Shown: one piece after another, positions 18,508 to 30,666 of the stretch
How the letters are laid out: the number at the start of each line of letters is the position of its first letter
Numbering within the stretch: the first letter of the stretch is position 1
Source: Aquitalea magnusonii
GTDB taxonomy: Bacteria > Pseudomonadota > Gammaproteobacteria > Burkholderiales > Chromobacteriaceae
DNA length: 64,000 bases
NCBI RefSeq assembly: GCF_002217795.2
Contig: NZ_AP018823.1
Location: forward strand, 2,728,001-2,792,000
Direction of reading: 5' to 3'
The notes under the pieces: generated by a model
The model's database searches: none
Seen by the model: the letters and a program-made list of their open reading frames with translations, nothing else
Told to the model about the DNA's origin: nothing
Made by a program: the position numbers and the translations under genes

Positions 18508-20469
18508 TCACAACTCCTGCAAAGGTTGAATCGTTTCCGCCACCAGCGTGGCGCCCATTTCGCGCACCAGTTGCTGGATGACCGGATCGTTTTCCAGGCA
18601 TTGTCGGGCCTGGGCCAGTTGTTCCTGACGATGACGGGCACCCTGCATGGCCGGTGTTTCCAGCCCCAGTTCCTCGATTGTCACCACCAGTTCGACCGGC
18701 TGACCGAATTGCTCGGTCAGCGCAGCCTTGAGTTTTTCCTGATAGTCGCGGGTGGCCATGTGACGGAAGCTGTCCGGTACGGCCAGTTCCAGTCGCGACT
18801 GGCTCCAGTTTTTCAGTACGGCATTGTGTGCCAGCATGCGGGCGGCACCCAGACGGGTACCCAGCAAGCCCACCAGCGCACTCCAGTCACCATCAAACTG
18901 ATAGGCCACCGTTTCCGCCAGCTCGGCCTCTTCGGCCATCGCATAGGCAGGCAAGGCATCGTCTTCGTCGCCCTCATCCCAAGGCGCAGCGGTTTCCAGT
19001 TCGCTGTCTTGCTCACTGGCCTGATCTTCAGCTTCAGGCGTCTCTTCCGCCGGAGCGGATGCAGCGGCGGTCTGCACGACAAGCGGCGCTACTGGCGGCT
19101 TGGCAACCGCCTCCACCGGCGCTTGTGGCGGTGCGACAGGCTCAGGCCGTGGCGCAGGCTCCGGGTCGGCGTCGGCCGCCGGGGAAGCCTGCTGCTCGGC
19201 CGGACGGCTGGCCGGTTTGCGATTGGCCAGGCCCGCCAGCAAGGCGCGGGCAGCGGCGGAACCATCCCCCGCCGGCTCGGCTGCCGTGGCGGCTGGCGAT
19301 GCTGCCGGAGCCGCCGGAACTGGACGATGGCCGGCTGCAGCAAGCCCGCTGCTGCGCGGCGCAGCCACACTATCAGCCGGGGTATTGAGTGGATGGAAGG
19401 CCAGCATGCGCAACAGCGTCATGCTGAAACCGGCATGCTCGTCCGGGGCCAGCGCCAGATCCTTGCGGCCATGAATGGCAATCTGGTAGTACAGCTGCAC
19501 GTCTTGCGGCGCAATCAGGCTGGCCAGCGCAAACAATGCCTCGCGCTCCGGTTCGTCGTCGGCAATCGCCGTGGGCACGGTCTGTGCCATGGCCAGTTGC
19601 TGCAATAGCACGGCCATTTCGGCCAGCACACTGTCAAAGCCGATGCCACGCTGGGCCAATTGTTCGGCTTCGGCCATCAGGCGCGGGCCATCACCGGATG
19701 CCAGCGCATCCAGCAACACAAACAGGTAGCGACGGTCCACCGCGCCCAGCATGGCGCGCACGCCGTCTTCGCGGACGTCACCCATGCCATAGGCAATGGC
19801 CTGATCCAGCAGCGACAGCGCATCGCGCATGGAACCGGCAGCGGCACGGCCCAGCAGCGCCAGCGCGGCGCTTTCATGCGGCACGTTTTCCACTTGCAGC
19901 ACATGGGCCAGATGGCCTGCCACCTGTTGTGGCGTCATATTGCGCAGCGAAAACTGCAGGCAGCGCGACAGCACCGTGACCGGCACTTTTTGCGGATCGG
20001 TAGTGGCCAGGATGAACTTGACGTGGGCCGGCGGCTCTTCCAGCGTCTTGAGCATGGCATTGAAGGCACTCTTGGACAGCATGTGCACTTCGTCGATGAT
20101 GTACACCTTGAAGCGGCCGGAGGTGGGCGCGTACTGCGCGTTTTCCAGCACTTCGCGGATATTGTCGATGCCGGTATTGGAAGCGGCGTCGATTTCCAGC
20201 AGGTCGACAAAGCGGCCTGCGTCGATCTGGCGACAGGCAGAACATTCACCGCAAGGCTCGGCGGTGGTGCCGGTCTCACAGTTCAGGCTCTTGGCCAGAA
20301 TGCGTGCGATGGTGGTCTTGCCCACCCCGCGGGTGCCGGTCAGCAGATAGGCGTGATGCAGCCGCTCTTCTTTCAGGGCATTGGAGAGGGCGCGCACCAC
20401 GTGCTCCTGGCCGACCAGGTCGGCAAAGCGCTTGGGACGCCACTTGCGGGCAAGGACTTGATAGCTCAT
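18508..20469 (-). CDS. dnaX: DNA polymerase III subunits gamma/tau
   Basis: A 653-residue protein starting [20 protein letters not shown]. It has the AAA+ P-loop GTRGVGKTT, the zinc motif [31 protein letters not shown], then a long Ala/Pro-rich linker and a C-terminal tau domain. DnaX is the clamp-loader motor that links the two polymerase cores and the helicase. I saw no A-rich slippery heptamer of the E. coli type that would make the shorter gamma form. The gene leads the dnaX-ybaB cluster. Confidence 0.96.
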   Translation of the reverse strand: MSYQVLARKWRPKRFADLVGQEHVVRALSNALKEERLHHAYLLTGTRGVGKTTIARILAKSLNCETGTTAEPCGECSACRQIDAGRFVDLLEIDAASNTGIDNIREVLENAQYAPTSGRFKVYIIDEVHMLSKSAFNAMLKTLEEPPAHVKFILATTDPQKVPVTVLSRCLQFSLRNMTPQQVAGHLAHVLQVENVPHESAALALLGRAAAGSMRDALSLLDQAIAYGMGDVREDGVRAMLGAVDRRYLFVLLDALASGDGPRLMAEAEQLAQRGIGFDSVLAEMAVLLQQLAMAQTVPTAIADDEPEREALFALASLIAPQDVQLYYQIAIHGRKDLALAPDEHAGFSMTLLRMLAFHPLNTPADSVAAPRSSGLAAAGHRPVPAAPAASPAATAAEPAGDGSAAARALLAGLANRKPASRPAEQQASPAADADPEPAPRPEPVAPPQAPVEAVAKPPVAPLVVQTAAASAPAEETPEAEDQASEQDSELETAAPWDEGDEDDALPAYAMAEEAELAETVAYQFDGDWSALVGLLGTRLGAARMLAHNAVLKNWSQSRLELAVPDSFRHMATRDYQEKLKAALTEQFGQPVELVVTIEELGLETPAMQGARHRQEQLAQARQCLENDPVIQQLVREMGATLVAETIQPLQEL

Positions 20470-20543
20470 GGGGGCGGATTTTAATGGCAATCGGCCGGCA
20501 AGGCGACTCCTTTTGACAGGAGCACCCGCCAGCCTGGTTGGCC

Positions 20544-21596
20544 TTACAGGGCCGGGGTCGACGCTTCGGGCTGGGCGGCGGCAGGCTGGGCGGATTGCAG
20601 GGCCTGGGCATTCAGGTAACGCAGGCGCAGCTCGCCAGCCAGCTCCTGCGCCACCTTGGCATACAGAGTGCTCTTGTTATAGCGGGTGATCACGTAGAAA
20701 TTATTCAGCCCCAGCCAGTATTCCGTCACCCCCGGCGCGGTTTCCAGCGGCACCAGCACGGCCTGTACGTTGTCCGCCACCTGGGCCTGCGGCAGGATGC
20801 CGCGCGCCTTGAGTTCACCCACCGTCAGATGCAGGTTGAACTTGTCGGCCACCAGGCCGCTGACATCCACCCCCGGCTGCACTGCTGCCGGAATGATGAT
20901 GTCGTCACCATGGCGCCAGCCTTGCAGCTGGAAGTAATGCGCCACGCTGCCGATGGCATCGTCGACGTTATTCCAGATATCGCGGTGGCCGCTGCCGTCA
21001 AAATCCACCGCCCATTTGCGGAAGCTGGACGGCATGAATTGCGGCAGACCCATCGCCCCGGCGTAAGAGCCTTTGAGCGTCAGCGGGTCGATGCCCTCTT
21101 CCTTGGACAACTTGAGGAATTCGGTCAGCTCGCCGCGGAAGTATTCGGCGCGGCGCGGGTAGTTGAAGGCGATGGTGGTCAGCGCGTCGGCCAGGCGGAA
21201 GCTGCCGGTATTGCGGCCGTAATTGGTTTCAATGCCCAGAATGGCCACCACCATTTCCGGCGGCACGCCATACACCTGCTCGGCGCGCTGCAAGGTGGCG
21301 GCATGCTGCTGCCAGAAGGCCACGCCGTTTTTCAGCAGGCGCTCGTTGTAAAAGCTGCCGCGAAACTGATACCAGGGCCGCGAGGTGGCCGGCTTGTCCA
21401 GAATGGCAATGATGTTGGGCTTGAGTTCCACATTGGCAAACACGGCTTCCAATTCGGGGCGGTTGAATACGCCGCTGGCTACCTGCTCATCGATATAGCG
21501 CTGCACATCGGGCCGCGCCAGCAGTGCGGCATCGGCTTGCGCCAGGGAGGAGATCATGCCGCCAGCAAGGGCAGCCGCCATCAACAATCGTTTCAT
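20544..21596 (-). CDS. mltB: Lytic murein transglycosylase B
   Basis: A 350-residue exported protein with an N-terminal signal (MKRLLMAAALAGGMISSLAQ, cleavage near 22). The Slt35-type catalytic glutamate is E123 in GIETNYGRN, and AGAMGLPQFMPSSF follows. It cleaves peptidoglycan, forming 1,6-anhydro-muramyl products. There is no lipobox cysteine at the cleavage site, so it may be soluble and periplasmic rather than a lipoprotein like E. coli MltB. The C-terminus is Ala/Gln/Pro-rich. It lies 34 bases downstream of hrcA on the same strand. Confidence 0.92.
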   Translation of the reverse strand: MKRLLMAAALAGGMISSLAQADAALLARPDVQRYIDEQVASGVFNRPELEAVFANVELKPNIIAILDKPATSRPWYQFRGSFYNERLLKNGVAFWQQHAATLQRAEQVYGVPPEMVVAILGIETNYGRNTGSFRLADALTTIAFNYPRRAEYFRGELTEFLKLSKEEGIDPLTLKGSYAGAMGLPQFMPSSFRKWAVDFDGSGHRDIWNNVDDAIGSVAHYFQLQGWRHGDDIIIPAAVQPGVDVSGLVADKFNLHLTVGELKARGILPQAQVADNVQAVLVPLETAPGVTEYWLGLNNFYVITRYNKSTLYAKVAQELAGELRLRYLNAQALQSAQPAAAQPEASTPAL

Positions 21597-21630
21597 CAGG
21601 TATTCCGTATGCTACCGTCCGGCGGACGGC

Positions 21631-22647
21631 TTAATAAGAGAGCGCGCTGGACACCAGCCGCGCAGTGATGTCCACAATGGGAATCACCCGTTCGTAGGCC
21701 ATGCGGGTGGGGCCGACCACACCCAAGGTACCCACCACCATGCCGTTGATGCTGTAGGGCGCGGTCACCACCGAGCATTCATCCAGCGTCATCACGCCAG
21801 ACTCCTCCCCAATGAAAATGTTCACACCCTGCGCATCCTGGCCCTGGTTAAGCAGTTTCAACAGCTCGGTCTTGCGCTCGAAAGTGGCAAACAGTTCGCG
21901 CAGCCGCGACAAGTCTTCGGACAAATCGCGCACATTCAGCAGATTCATACCACCGGCAATCACCACCGCATCATTGGGACTGCCCAGCGAACTCTGGCCA
22001 AAACGCACCGCAGCCGCCATCAGTTCGGTGATATTGCCCTGCAGCTCGCGCAGTTCCACCGCCACGCGGCTGGCAATGGCACTGATGCCCTGCCCGGCGT
22101 AGTGCTGGCTGATAAAGTTGCCCGCCTCCACCAGTTCGCTCGGGCTGTAATCGCGTTCGGTGGTCAGCAAATGGTTTTGCACATCACCATCCAGCGTCAC
22201 CAGAATCATCAGGATGCGCCGCTCGGACAGGCGCAGGAATTCGATCTGGCGGAAGGCCACGTCAGAGCGCTGCGGCGTCACCACCACCCCGGCAAAGTGG
22301 GTGAGATCGGACAGCAAGGTGGATGCCGCCTGTGCAATGCGCTGCGGGCTGTCCGGCTGCAGGCTGCTTTCCAGCTCGCGCATCGCCAGTTCTTCCAGCG
22401 GCTGGATGGTGAGCAGGTGGTCGACAAACAGGCGATAGCCCTTGGCCGTCGGCACGCGCCCGGCGGAGGTATGCGGCGAGGCAATCAGCCCCATGCCTTC
22501 CAGGTCGGCCAGGATGTTACGGATGGAAGCAGATGACAGTTCCATGCCGGACAGCATGGACAGGGTTTTTGATCCCACCGGCTGACCATCGGCAATATAG
22601 CGTTCGATCAGCGTTTTCAGCAGTCGTTGTGCGCGCTCGTTCATCAT
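21631..22647 (-). CDS. hrcA: Heat-inducible transcription repressor HrcA
   Basis: A 338-residue protein with an N-terminal winged helix ([34 protein letters not shown]), [16 protein letters not shown], and a GAF-like C-terminal part with IGEESG. HrcA binds CIRCE elements and represses chaperone operons. No CIRCE (TTAGCACTC-N9-GAGTGCTAA) and no chaperone gene is in this window, so its targets lie elsewhere. The start is MMNERAQ; the second Met (22644) is equally possible. It is divergent from recA. Confidence 0.95.
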   Translation of the reverse strand: MMNERAQRLLKTLIERYIADGQPVGSKTLSMLSGMELSSASIRNILADLEGMGLIASPHTSAGRVPTAKGYRLFVDHLLTIQPLEELAMRELESSLQPDSPQRIAQAASTLLSDLTHFAGVVVTPQRSDVAFRQIEFLRLSERRILMILVTLDGDVQNHLLTTERDYSPSELVEAGNFISQHYAGQGISAIASRVAVELRELQGNITELMAAAVRFGQSSLGSPNDAVVIAGGMNLLNVRDLSEDLSRLRELFATFERKTELLKLLNQGQDAQGVNIFIGEESGVMTLDECSVVTAPYSINGMVVGTLGVVGPTRMAYERVIPIVDITARLVSSALSY

Positions 22648-22739
22648 GCTCTCATTTTACCCGACCAGACGATTCCGGCCAGCCTCTCCATCAATACCAT
22701 GTTGCGTGTATTGGTGTCATTTCAAGCTGCCATTCGCAT

Positions 22740-22767
22740 TTGTCGGCTCTTGGCTTTGTGCGATAAT
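22740..22767 (+). promoter_or_regulatory. Predicted recA promoter
   Basis: TTGTCG (22740-22745) and GATAAT (22762-22767) are separated by 16 bases and lie 41 bases before the recA ATG. No CTGT-N8-ACAG LexA-type box is visible between hrcA and recA. Confidence 0.55.
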
Positions 22768-22807
22768 CCCCCATCTATCGATTCCACTACACGCAATTGG
22801 AGACAGC

Positions 22808-23857
22808 ATGGCGTCAGAAGACAAGAGCCGCGCATTGGCGGCAGCCCTTGCCCAGATCGAAAAGCAGTTCGGCAAGGGTTCGATCATGCGGATGAGCGAC
22901 AACCAGATCAACGAAAACCTGCAAGTGGTATCCACCGGTTCGCTGGGCCTGGACCTGGCACTGGGTGTCGGCGGCCTGCCGCGCGGTCGTGTCGTGGAAA
23001 TCTACGGCCCGGAATCCTCCGGTAAAACCACCCTGTGTCTGCAGGCCGTGGCCGAAGCCCAGAAGCTGGGCGGCACCTGCGCCTACATCGACGCGGAAAA
23101 CGCGCTGGACCCGATCTACGCCCAGAAGCTGGGCGTGAACGTGGAAGACTTGCTGATTTCCCAGCCGGACACCGGCGAGCAGGCACTGGAAATCTGCGAC
23201 ATGCTGGTACGCTCCAGCGGTGTTGACGTCATCGTGATCGACTCGGTGGCCGCGCTGGTACCCAAGGCTGAAATCGAAGGCGAAATGGGCGACAGCCACG
23301 TCGGCCTGCAAGCCCGCCTGATGAGCCAGGCGCTGCGCAAGCTGACCGCCAACATCAAGCGCACCAATACCCTGGTGATCTTCATCAACCAGATCCGCAT
23401 GAAGATCGGCGTGATGTTCGGCAACCCAGAAACCACCACCGGCGGTAATGCGCTGAAGTTCTACGCTTCGGTACGCCTGGACATCCGCCGCGTTGGCGGC
23501 ATCAAGAAGGCTGACGAGGTGATCGGTAACGAAACCCGCGTCAAGGTGGTGAAGAACAAGGTATCGCCGCCGTTCCGCCAGGCCGATTTCGACATCCTGT
23601 ACGGTGAAGGCATCAGCCGCGAAGGTGAAATCATCGAGCTGGGCGTCAAGCACGGCTTCATTGAAAAATCCGGTGCCTGGTATGCCTACAACGGCCAGAA
23701 GATCGGCCAGGGCAAGGACAACACCCGTGAATGGCTGAAGTCCAACCCGGCCATCGCCAAGGAAATCGAAGCCAAGATCCGCGAAGCCGTCGGCATCAAG
23801 GTGGAAATCACCGAAAACGACGCCGAAGACATGGCTGACGACGTACTGGACGTCTAA
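22808..23857 (+). CDS. recA: Recombinase RecA
   Basis: A 349-residue protein starting [20 protein letters not shown]. It has FGKGSIMRM, the Walker [28 protein letters not shown], the [20 protein letters not shown] loop, and an acidic C-terminal tail. RecA forms the filament that drives strand exchange. The ATG at 22808 is preceded by GGAGA. recX follows after 15 bases. Confidence 0.98.
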   Translation: MASEDKSRALAAALAQIEKQFGKGSIMRMSDNQINENLQVVSTGSLGLDLALGVGGLPRGRVVEIYGPESSGKTTLCLQAVAEAQKLGGTCAYIDAENALDPIYAQKLGVNVEDLLISQPDTGEQALEICDMLVRSSGVDVIVIDSVAALVPKAEIEGEMGDSHVGLQARLMSQALRKLTANIKRTNTLVIFINQIRMKIGVMFGNPETTTGGNALKFYASVRLDIRRVGGIKKADEVIGNETRVKVVKNKVSPPFRQADFDILYGEGISREGEIIELGVKHGFIEKSGAWYAYNGQKIGQGKDNTREWLKSNPAIAKEIEAKIREAVGIKVEITENDAEDMADDVLDV

Positions 23858-23872
23858 GCAGTCGGCGTGCCG

Positions 23873-24331
23873 ATGGAAAAAAGCCTGAAGGCGCGAGCCG
23901 TCGATCTCCTGTCCCGCCGCGAATACACGCGGCGGGAACTGGAGCGGCGGCTCGCGCCGTTTGCCGAAAGTGCGGAACAACTCTCAGCCCTGCTGGATGA
24001 GCTGGCCGAGCGCAACTGGCAGTCCGACAGCCGCTTTGCCCGGCAGTTTGCCGACGTCAAGGGCCAGAAATATGGCAGCCGGCGTCTGCAGCAGGAAATG
24101 CGCCAGCGCGGTGTTGCTCAGGAAGACATTGCCGATGCCCTGGCAGACCGCGACGACCTGGCCCTGGCCCGGCAGCAATGGGAAAAGAAGTTTGGCAGCG
24201 TGGCCAGCACGCCGCAGGAAAGGGCAAAACAAATGCGTTTTCTGGCGGCACGCGGCTTTGGCATGGGCGTCATCCGCCAGGTGATGGCAGGCCGTGACGA
24301 AGACGACTTCCCCTGGGCTGACGAGGACTAA
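23873..24331 (+). CDS. recX: Regulatory protein RecX
   Basis: A 152-residue helical protein with the RecX repeats (ARAVDLLSRREYTRRELERR, and YGSRRLQQEMRQRGV). RecX caps or inhibits RecA filaments. The ATG at 23873 is chosen over an in-frame GTG two codons earlier (23867). It is cotranscribed with recA, as in most proteobacteria. Its stop is followed within three bases by a dyad element. Confidence 0.94.
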   Translation: MEKSLKARAVDLLSRREYTRRELERRLAPFAESAEQLSALLDELAERNWQSDSRFARQFADVKGQKYGSRRLQQEMRQRGVAQEDIADALADRDDLALARQQWEKKFGSVASTPQERAKQMRFLAARGFGMGVIRQVMAGRDEDDFPWADED

Positions 24332-24333
24332 CC

Positions 24334-24442
24334 GCCGCTGACAAAACCGCGCAGAGAACCCGGCCCCAGGCGCGCCGCCGCAGACAGCAGATGAAGTACG
24401 GCAAGGCGGCACAAGGCTTAAGCGGGGGGTTTTGTTATCGGC
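24334..24442. repeat. 109-bp imperfect-palindrome element, copy B
   Basis: The ends GCCGCTGACAAAACC (24334-24348) and GGTTTTGTTATCGGC (24428-24442) are complementary apart from two positions. The internal arms are GCGCCGCC and GGCGGC. Compared with copy A, the stem pair A-T has become C-G on both arms. It lies between recX and alaS with no coding capacity, and copy A likewise sits directly beside a stop codon. Confidence 0.8.
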
Positions 24443-24582
24443 TCCACGCAGGCCCGGCGTGCGCTGCCACGCCATGACCCTTGCCAGCCTTGCCGTGGCT
24501 TGACACAATCGCGCATGACCGTAATGGCCGCAAGACACTGTCCCACGCCGCCACCACTGTATTCAATCTTGACGAAACCGAC

Positions 24583-27216
<2,634 letters not shown>

Positions 27217-27236
27217 AGAGACTGCCGCTGCATGCA

Positions 27237-27263
27237 AGCCGCAGGGGCAACCCTGCGGCTTTT
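27237..27263 (+). terminator. Intrinsic terminator after alaS
   Basis: AGCCGCAGGG (27237-27246) pairs perfectly with CCCTGCGGCT (27251-27260) around a GCAA tetraloop, followed by a T-rich run. It lies 20 bases after the alaS stop. Confidence 0.92.
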
Positions 27264-27310
27264 GTTGTTTATAGTGTATTCATTCCTGATGTGATTGCCG
27301 GAGCCCCACC

Positions 27311-28051
27311 ATGTCAATCATCCCCCATGTCCTGTCCTGCCTGCACCACGCCGCTGCGGGGCTGTTGCTGTCGCTGCTGCTGACGCAGCCGGTGATGGCA
27401 GATGGGCGGCTCCTGGTGGTCACGGAAAACGCAGCCTGGCTCAGTAGCGTGGATGGCCAGGGCAATCTGTCCGGCCGCAACACGCGCCTGGTGAAGGACA
27501 TCCTGGCGCGGGCCGGCCTGAAGGCGGATTTCCAGGTGCTGCCCTGGGCCAGGGCTTACCGCATGGCAGCCACCCGCCCCAACACGCTGATTTATTCGAT
27601 TGCCCGTACCGACACCCGAGAAAGCCAGTTCCTGTGGCTGGGCCAGATCGGCCACATGCAAAGGGTGTTTTATCGCCTGCATGGCGAAACCGGCATTGCC
27701 CCGCAATCGCTGGAGCAGGTGAAAAGCTGCTGCAAGGTATGCGTGGGCAATCATGACGTGCAGGAAGAGTTCCTGATCCAGTCCGGCTTCAGCGCCGGCA
27801 GCCACTACATCACCACCAACAGCCAGCAGGAGTGTCCGCGGCTGCTGCAAAGCGGTGCCGTCCAGTTACTGATTGCCGATCCGGACCAGCTACGCAGCCA
27901 ACTGGCCAGGTTGAAAGTCCCGGAGCAGCAATTCGAGGCCGTGTTCAGCCTGCCGCAAGGCGACCCGCTGTATCTGGCCGCCAACCCCGCCACCGCCCCC
28001 CGCATCATTCAGGCCATTACCGAGGCCATGCGCACCCAGCGCGCACGCTAA
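27311..28051 (+). CDS. Exported solute-binding protein of the amino-acid-binding (SBP family 3) type
   Basis: A 246-residue protein with a signal peptide (cleavage near VMA-DG at about 31). The mature part has the two-lobed layout typical of family 3: VVTENAAWLS at the start, LVKDILARAGLKADFQVLPW, then FSLPQGDPLYLA in the late part. No permease or ATPase gene is beside it, so it may be a stand-alone sensor or scavenger rather than part of a transporter. It carries three cysteines near the middle (SCCKVCVG), which is unusual for this fold. The ligand cannot be predicted. Confidence 0.7.
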   Translation: MSIIPHVLSCLHHAAAGLLLSLLLTQPVMADGRLLVVTENAAWLSSVDGQGNLSGRNTRLVKDILARAGLKADFQVLPWARAYRMAATRPNTLIYSIARTDTRESQFLWLGQIGHMQRVFYRLHGETGIAPQSLEQVKSCCKVCVGNHDVQEEFLIQSGFSAGSHYITTNSQQECPRLLQSGAVQLLIADPDQLRSQLARLKVPEQQFEAVFSLPQGDPLYLAANPATAPRIIQAITEAMRTQRAR

Positions 28052-28196
28052 AACAGCCTGCCGCCGTCACGCCAGTTGAATAGGCATTGCACGGCCAAGG
28101 GCAGTGTTGACGCAAACCCACTGAAAACAAATGCAGATTTACTTGCAGTATCTTCTTATATTCCAAAAGCCTATTCATGCTGCATTGCTGTCATCC

Positions 28197-28237
28197 TTGA
28201 CTCACATCAAAACGATTTAGAGCCAAACGAAAATAAT
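28197..28237 (+). promoter_or_regulatory. FNR/Anr-type class II promoter
   Basis: TTGACTCACATCAA (28197-28210) matches the FNR/Anr consensus TTGAT-N4-ATCAA at nine of ten fixed positions. AATAAT (28232-28237) matches five of six -10 positions, giving a start site near 28245. The FNR site would then be centred at about -41.5, the classical class II activating position. The leader to the first gene is about 113 bases. The gap 28052-28357 holds nothing else recognisable. Confidence 0.7.
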
Positions 28238-28357
28238 ACACAGCTTCTCATAAGTCTTCATGACAGCGGGAAGCATACGCTTGCCGAGTTTGATTCTGTC
28301 AGCAGATTTGCCGCTGCAATCCGTACACTGGCGGCAATCATTACGCAAGGAACAGCC

Positions 28358-29125
28358 ATGGCTCTGGTGCTTTATGATGACGGCAATCACAAATGTGTCG
28401 CCTTTACCGAACTGGTACAGGGTGAAGGCATCCAGTCCAATCAGTTCGCCATCATCGACAAGGGAGATGGCATGCTGCTCGATCCCGGTGGCAACCTCAC
28501 CTACAAGCACCTGATTGCCGAGCTGGCCGACTACTTCCTGCCCTCGCACACGCGTTATATCTTTGCCTCGCACCAGGACCCGGACATCATCGCCTCGGCC
28601 AATGGCTGGCTGCTGATTACCGATGCGCAGATCATCATTGCCCAGGAATGGGTGCGCTTCTTGCCGCACTTTTGCATCCGCGGTGCTACCGAAGGCCGGC
28701 TGATTCCCATCCCGCCGCGGGGCATGGACATCACCCTGGGCCAATCCACCCTCAAGATCATCCCGGCGCATTACCTGCACACCGTGGGTTTTTTCCAGGT
28801 GTACGACCCGCTCAGCAAAATCCTGTTTTCCGGCGACATCGGCGCCTCGCTGATGGATGGCCACGAAGCCGGCAAGCCGGTGGCGGACTTTGATGCCCAC
28901 CTGATCGACAGCCACATGCTGGGTTTCCACAAGCGCTACATGACCAATAACAAGGCCTGTCGGCTGTGGGTGCAGATGATTCGCCAACTGGATGTGGAAT
29001 GGATCGTGCCGCAGCATGGCGGCTCGTTCAAGGGCAAGGAAATGGTGACACGCTTCCTTGACTGGTTTGAAACCCTGGAATGCGGCACCGACCTGATCAC
29101 CGCTGCCGACTTCACGCTGGACTGA
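28358..29125 (+). CDS. Metallo-beta-lactamase-fold protein of the oxygen-binding di-iron (ODP) type
   Basis: A 255-residue protein. The ATG at 28358 follows AAGGA with six bases between; upstream in-frame sequence overlaps the promoter. The usual HxHxDH motif is changed to H72-Q-D74-P-D76 (ASHQDPDII); other likely ligands are H138 or H141 (PAHYLHT), D160 (FSGDIG) and the late QHGGSF. This altered site is seen in flavodiiron-like ODP sensors that bind O2 at a di-iron site. The assignment to sensing rather than hydrolysis is inference. It heads a tightly spaced six-gene operon under an FNR-like site. Confidence 0.75.
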   Translation: MALVLYDDGNHKCVAFTELVQGEGIQSNQFAIIDKGDGMLLDPGGNLTYKHLIAELADYFLPSHTRYIFASHQDPDIIASANGWLLITDAQIIIAQEWVRFLPHFCIRGATEGRLIPIPPRGMDITLGQSTLKIIPAHYLHTVGFFQVYDPLSKILFSGDIGASLMDGHEAGKPVADFDAHLIDSHMLGFHKRYMTNNKACRLWVQMIRQLDVEWIVPQHGGSFKGKEMVTRFLDWFETLECGTDLITAADFTLD

Positions 29126-29137
29126 GCCACCTGCCCC

Positions 29138-30655
29138 ATGGACACCATCACCACCCTGCTCAGCCAGTTGAGCGCATCACCGGAAGCCATGGCCGCCAGT
29201 GCCGTTGTGCTGTTGCTGATCGTCACCTTGCTGATCACCCTGCTGCGCCGCCAGGCCGAACCGGCTGGCGACAACAGCGCGCAGCAGCCACACCTATTGC
29301 CTGAAGCGGTAATCCGGCACCCGCCGGCCAGCCAGGCCGATCCGCAAATGGCGCACATAGCCGACGCGATGCCAGAGTCCGCAGCGGATGCCAGCCTGGA
29401 AGAAGACGCGGACGATGCCGACGAACAGACGCTGTCCTACGAAGTGGACGATCTGGATGCCCTGGCTGAAATCGAGGTATTCCTGGAATTTGGCTATCTG
29501 GAACAGGCAGCCATCGCCTTGCGCAGCTATGTGGATGGCAGCTCCATCCATGCCCCCAGCCAGCTCAAGCGCCTGTCCGAGCTGTATCTGACCCTGCGCT
29601 GGATAGACGACTACAGCGATATGCTGGAGCGACTGCACGACCGCAGCCTGCTGGATCGCCAGCAACTGACCGATGCGGTTTTCCTCGGCCTGCAGGAGGA
29701 CCCGCAAAACCTGTCGCTGCGCGTCTTGGCCGAAAGCCGGCTGGGCTTGGGCATCGAGGAAGTCAACCAGCAACTGGGCGACCAGTTGCCAGCCGTCAGC
29801 CACGAGGAAATGCTGCTGCGCGCCGTGGTGCAAACTCCGGGACAGGCCAGCGTATCCGCCACCGAAGCAGTGCAACTGGCCGCCCACCTGCCGCGCGTGC
29901 CGCTGGTGGAAGGCCGTGCAGAACTGGCACCGCTGAGCCCTCGGGAGATCACCCTGATTACCAGCATGCTGCCCCTGCCGCGTCAGGCCAGCATCCTGCT
30001 GGCCTGTCACGAACCCGCCGCCGCGCTGCCGGCACTGCAAGATATGGCCAGTCAGGAAGGCGTGTCGCTGTCACGGCTGATCGATACCCTGCGTGCCTGT
30101 TACATGACCCGCAAACTGTCGCTGTTCTGCCGCTATCTGTGGCAGTTTCATGTCGGCATCGGCAATGCCGGCCACAACCTGAAACAACAACTGTTCCGCC
30201 TGGGTTGCCATTTGGGAGAGCATCCGGTTCTGCTGGCGCTGGAAAACCAGCCGGACCGGCTGGCGCTGGAAGAAATCGGCCGCCAATTCGGTTATATCGC
30301 CCCCATCAGCCAGCCGGCAACCCGGCTGCAGTTGGTGACGGTGAAACATGCGGAGCAAGCCGCTTCCCCCTTGAACGATGCATTGTCCGAGGCAGAGCAA
30401 TTCATCGAATTCGGCCAGATCGACATGGCCATCCAGACCCTGGAAACCGCCATTCTGAGCAATCCAACCCTGGCCGAGCTTTACCCGCCCCTGCTCAAAC
30501 TGTACGAACACCTGGGCGATCTGGCCCGCTTCACCTGGCTGACCCGACAGATTCGCGAACGGCTGGCCAGCCCGCCGGATGAGATTACCGCCATGCTCAG
30601 CCGTTTCGTGCAATCCATGCAGCAACGTCACAACCAGCAACGTCTTGCGGCCTGA
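29138..30655 (+). CDS. FimV-like membrane-anchored TPR-type protein
   Basis: A 505-residue protein with a single membrane span near residues 18-37, an acidic linker, and two similar helical segments: DALAEIEVFLEFGYLEQAAI (about 108-127) and DALSEAEQFIEFGQIDMAIQ (about 416-435). These resemble the TPR-like C-terminal domain of FimV, the polar organiser of type IV pili. The peptidoglycan-binding LysM part of FimV is absent. It starts 12 bases after the ODP gene. A role in placing or recruiting the downstream GTPase module at the membrane is inference. Confidence 0.55.
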   Translation: MDTITTLLSQLSASPEAMAASAVVLLLIVTLLITLLRRQAEPAGDNSAQQPHLLPEAVIRHPPASQADPQMAHIADAMPESAADASLEEDADDADEQTLSYEVDDLDALAEIEVFLEFGYLEQAAIALRSYVDGSSIHAPSQLKRLSELYLTLRWIDDYSDMLERLHDRSLLDRQQLTDAVFLGLQEDPQNLSLRVLAESRLGLGIEEVNQQLGDQLPAVSHEEMLLRAVVQTPGQASVSATEAVQLAAHLPRVPLVEGRAELAPLSPREITLITSMLPLPRQASILLACHEPAAALPALQDMASQEGVSLSRLIDTLRACYMTRKLSLFCRYLWQFHVGIGNAGHNLKQQLFRLGCHLGEHPVLLALENQPDRLALEEIGRQFGYIAPISQPATRLQLVTVKHAEQAASPLNDALSEAEQFIEFGQIDMAIQTLETAILSNPTLAELYPPLLKLYEHLGDLARFTWLTRQIRERLASPPDEITAMLSRFVQSMQQRHNQQRLAA

Positions 30656-30666
30656 GAAACCAGACC

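Noticed and set aside
18508..20469. Programmed frameshift for the gamma form of DnaX
   Set aside because: No A-rich slippery heptamer with a following stem was seen in the linker region.
22648..22807. CIRCE element or LexA box between hrcA and recA
   Set aside because: Neither TTAGCACTC/GAGTGCTAA nor CTGT-N8-ACAG was found on reading both strands.
28076..28357. An N-terminal extension of the ODP-type protein to 28076
   Set aside because: The extension is AT-rich and overlaps the FNR-like promoter; AAGGA and the family-like start favour 28358.
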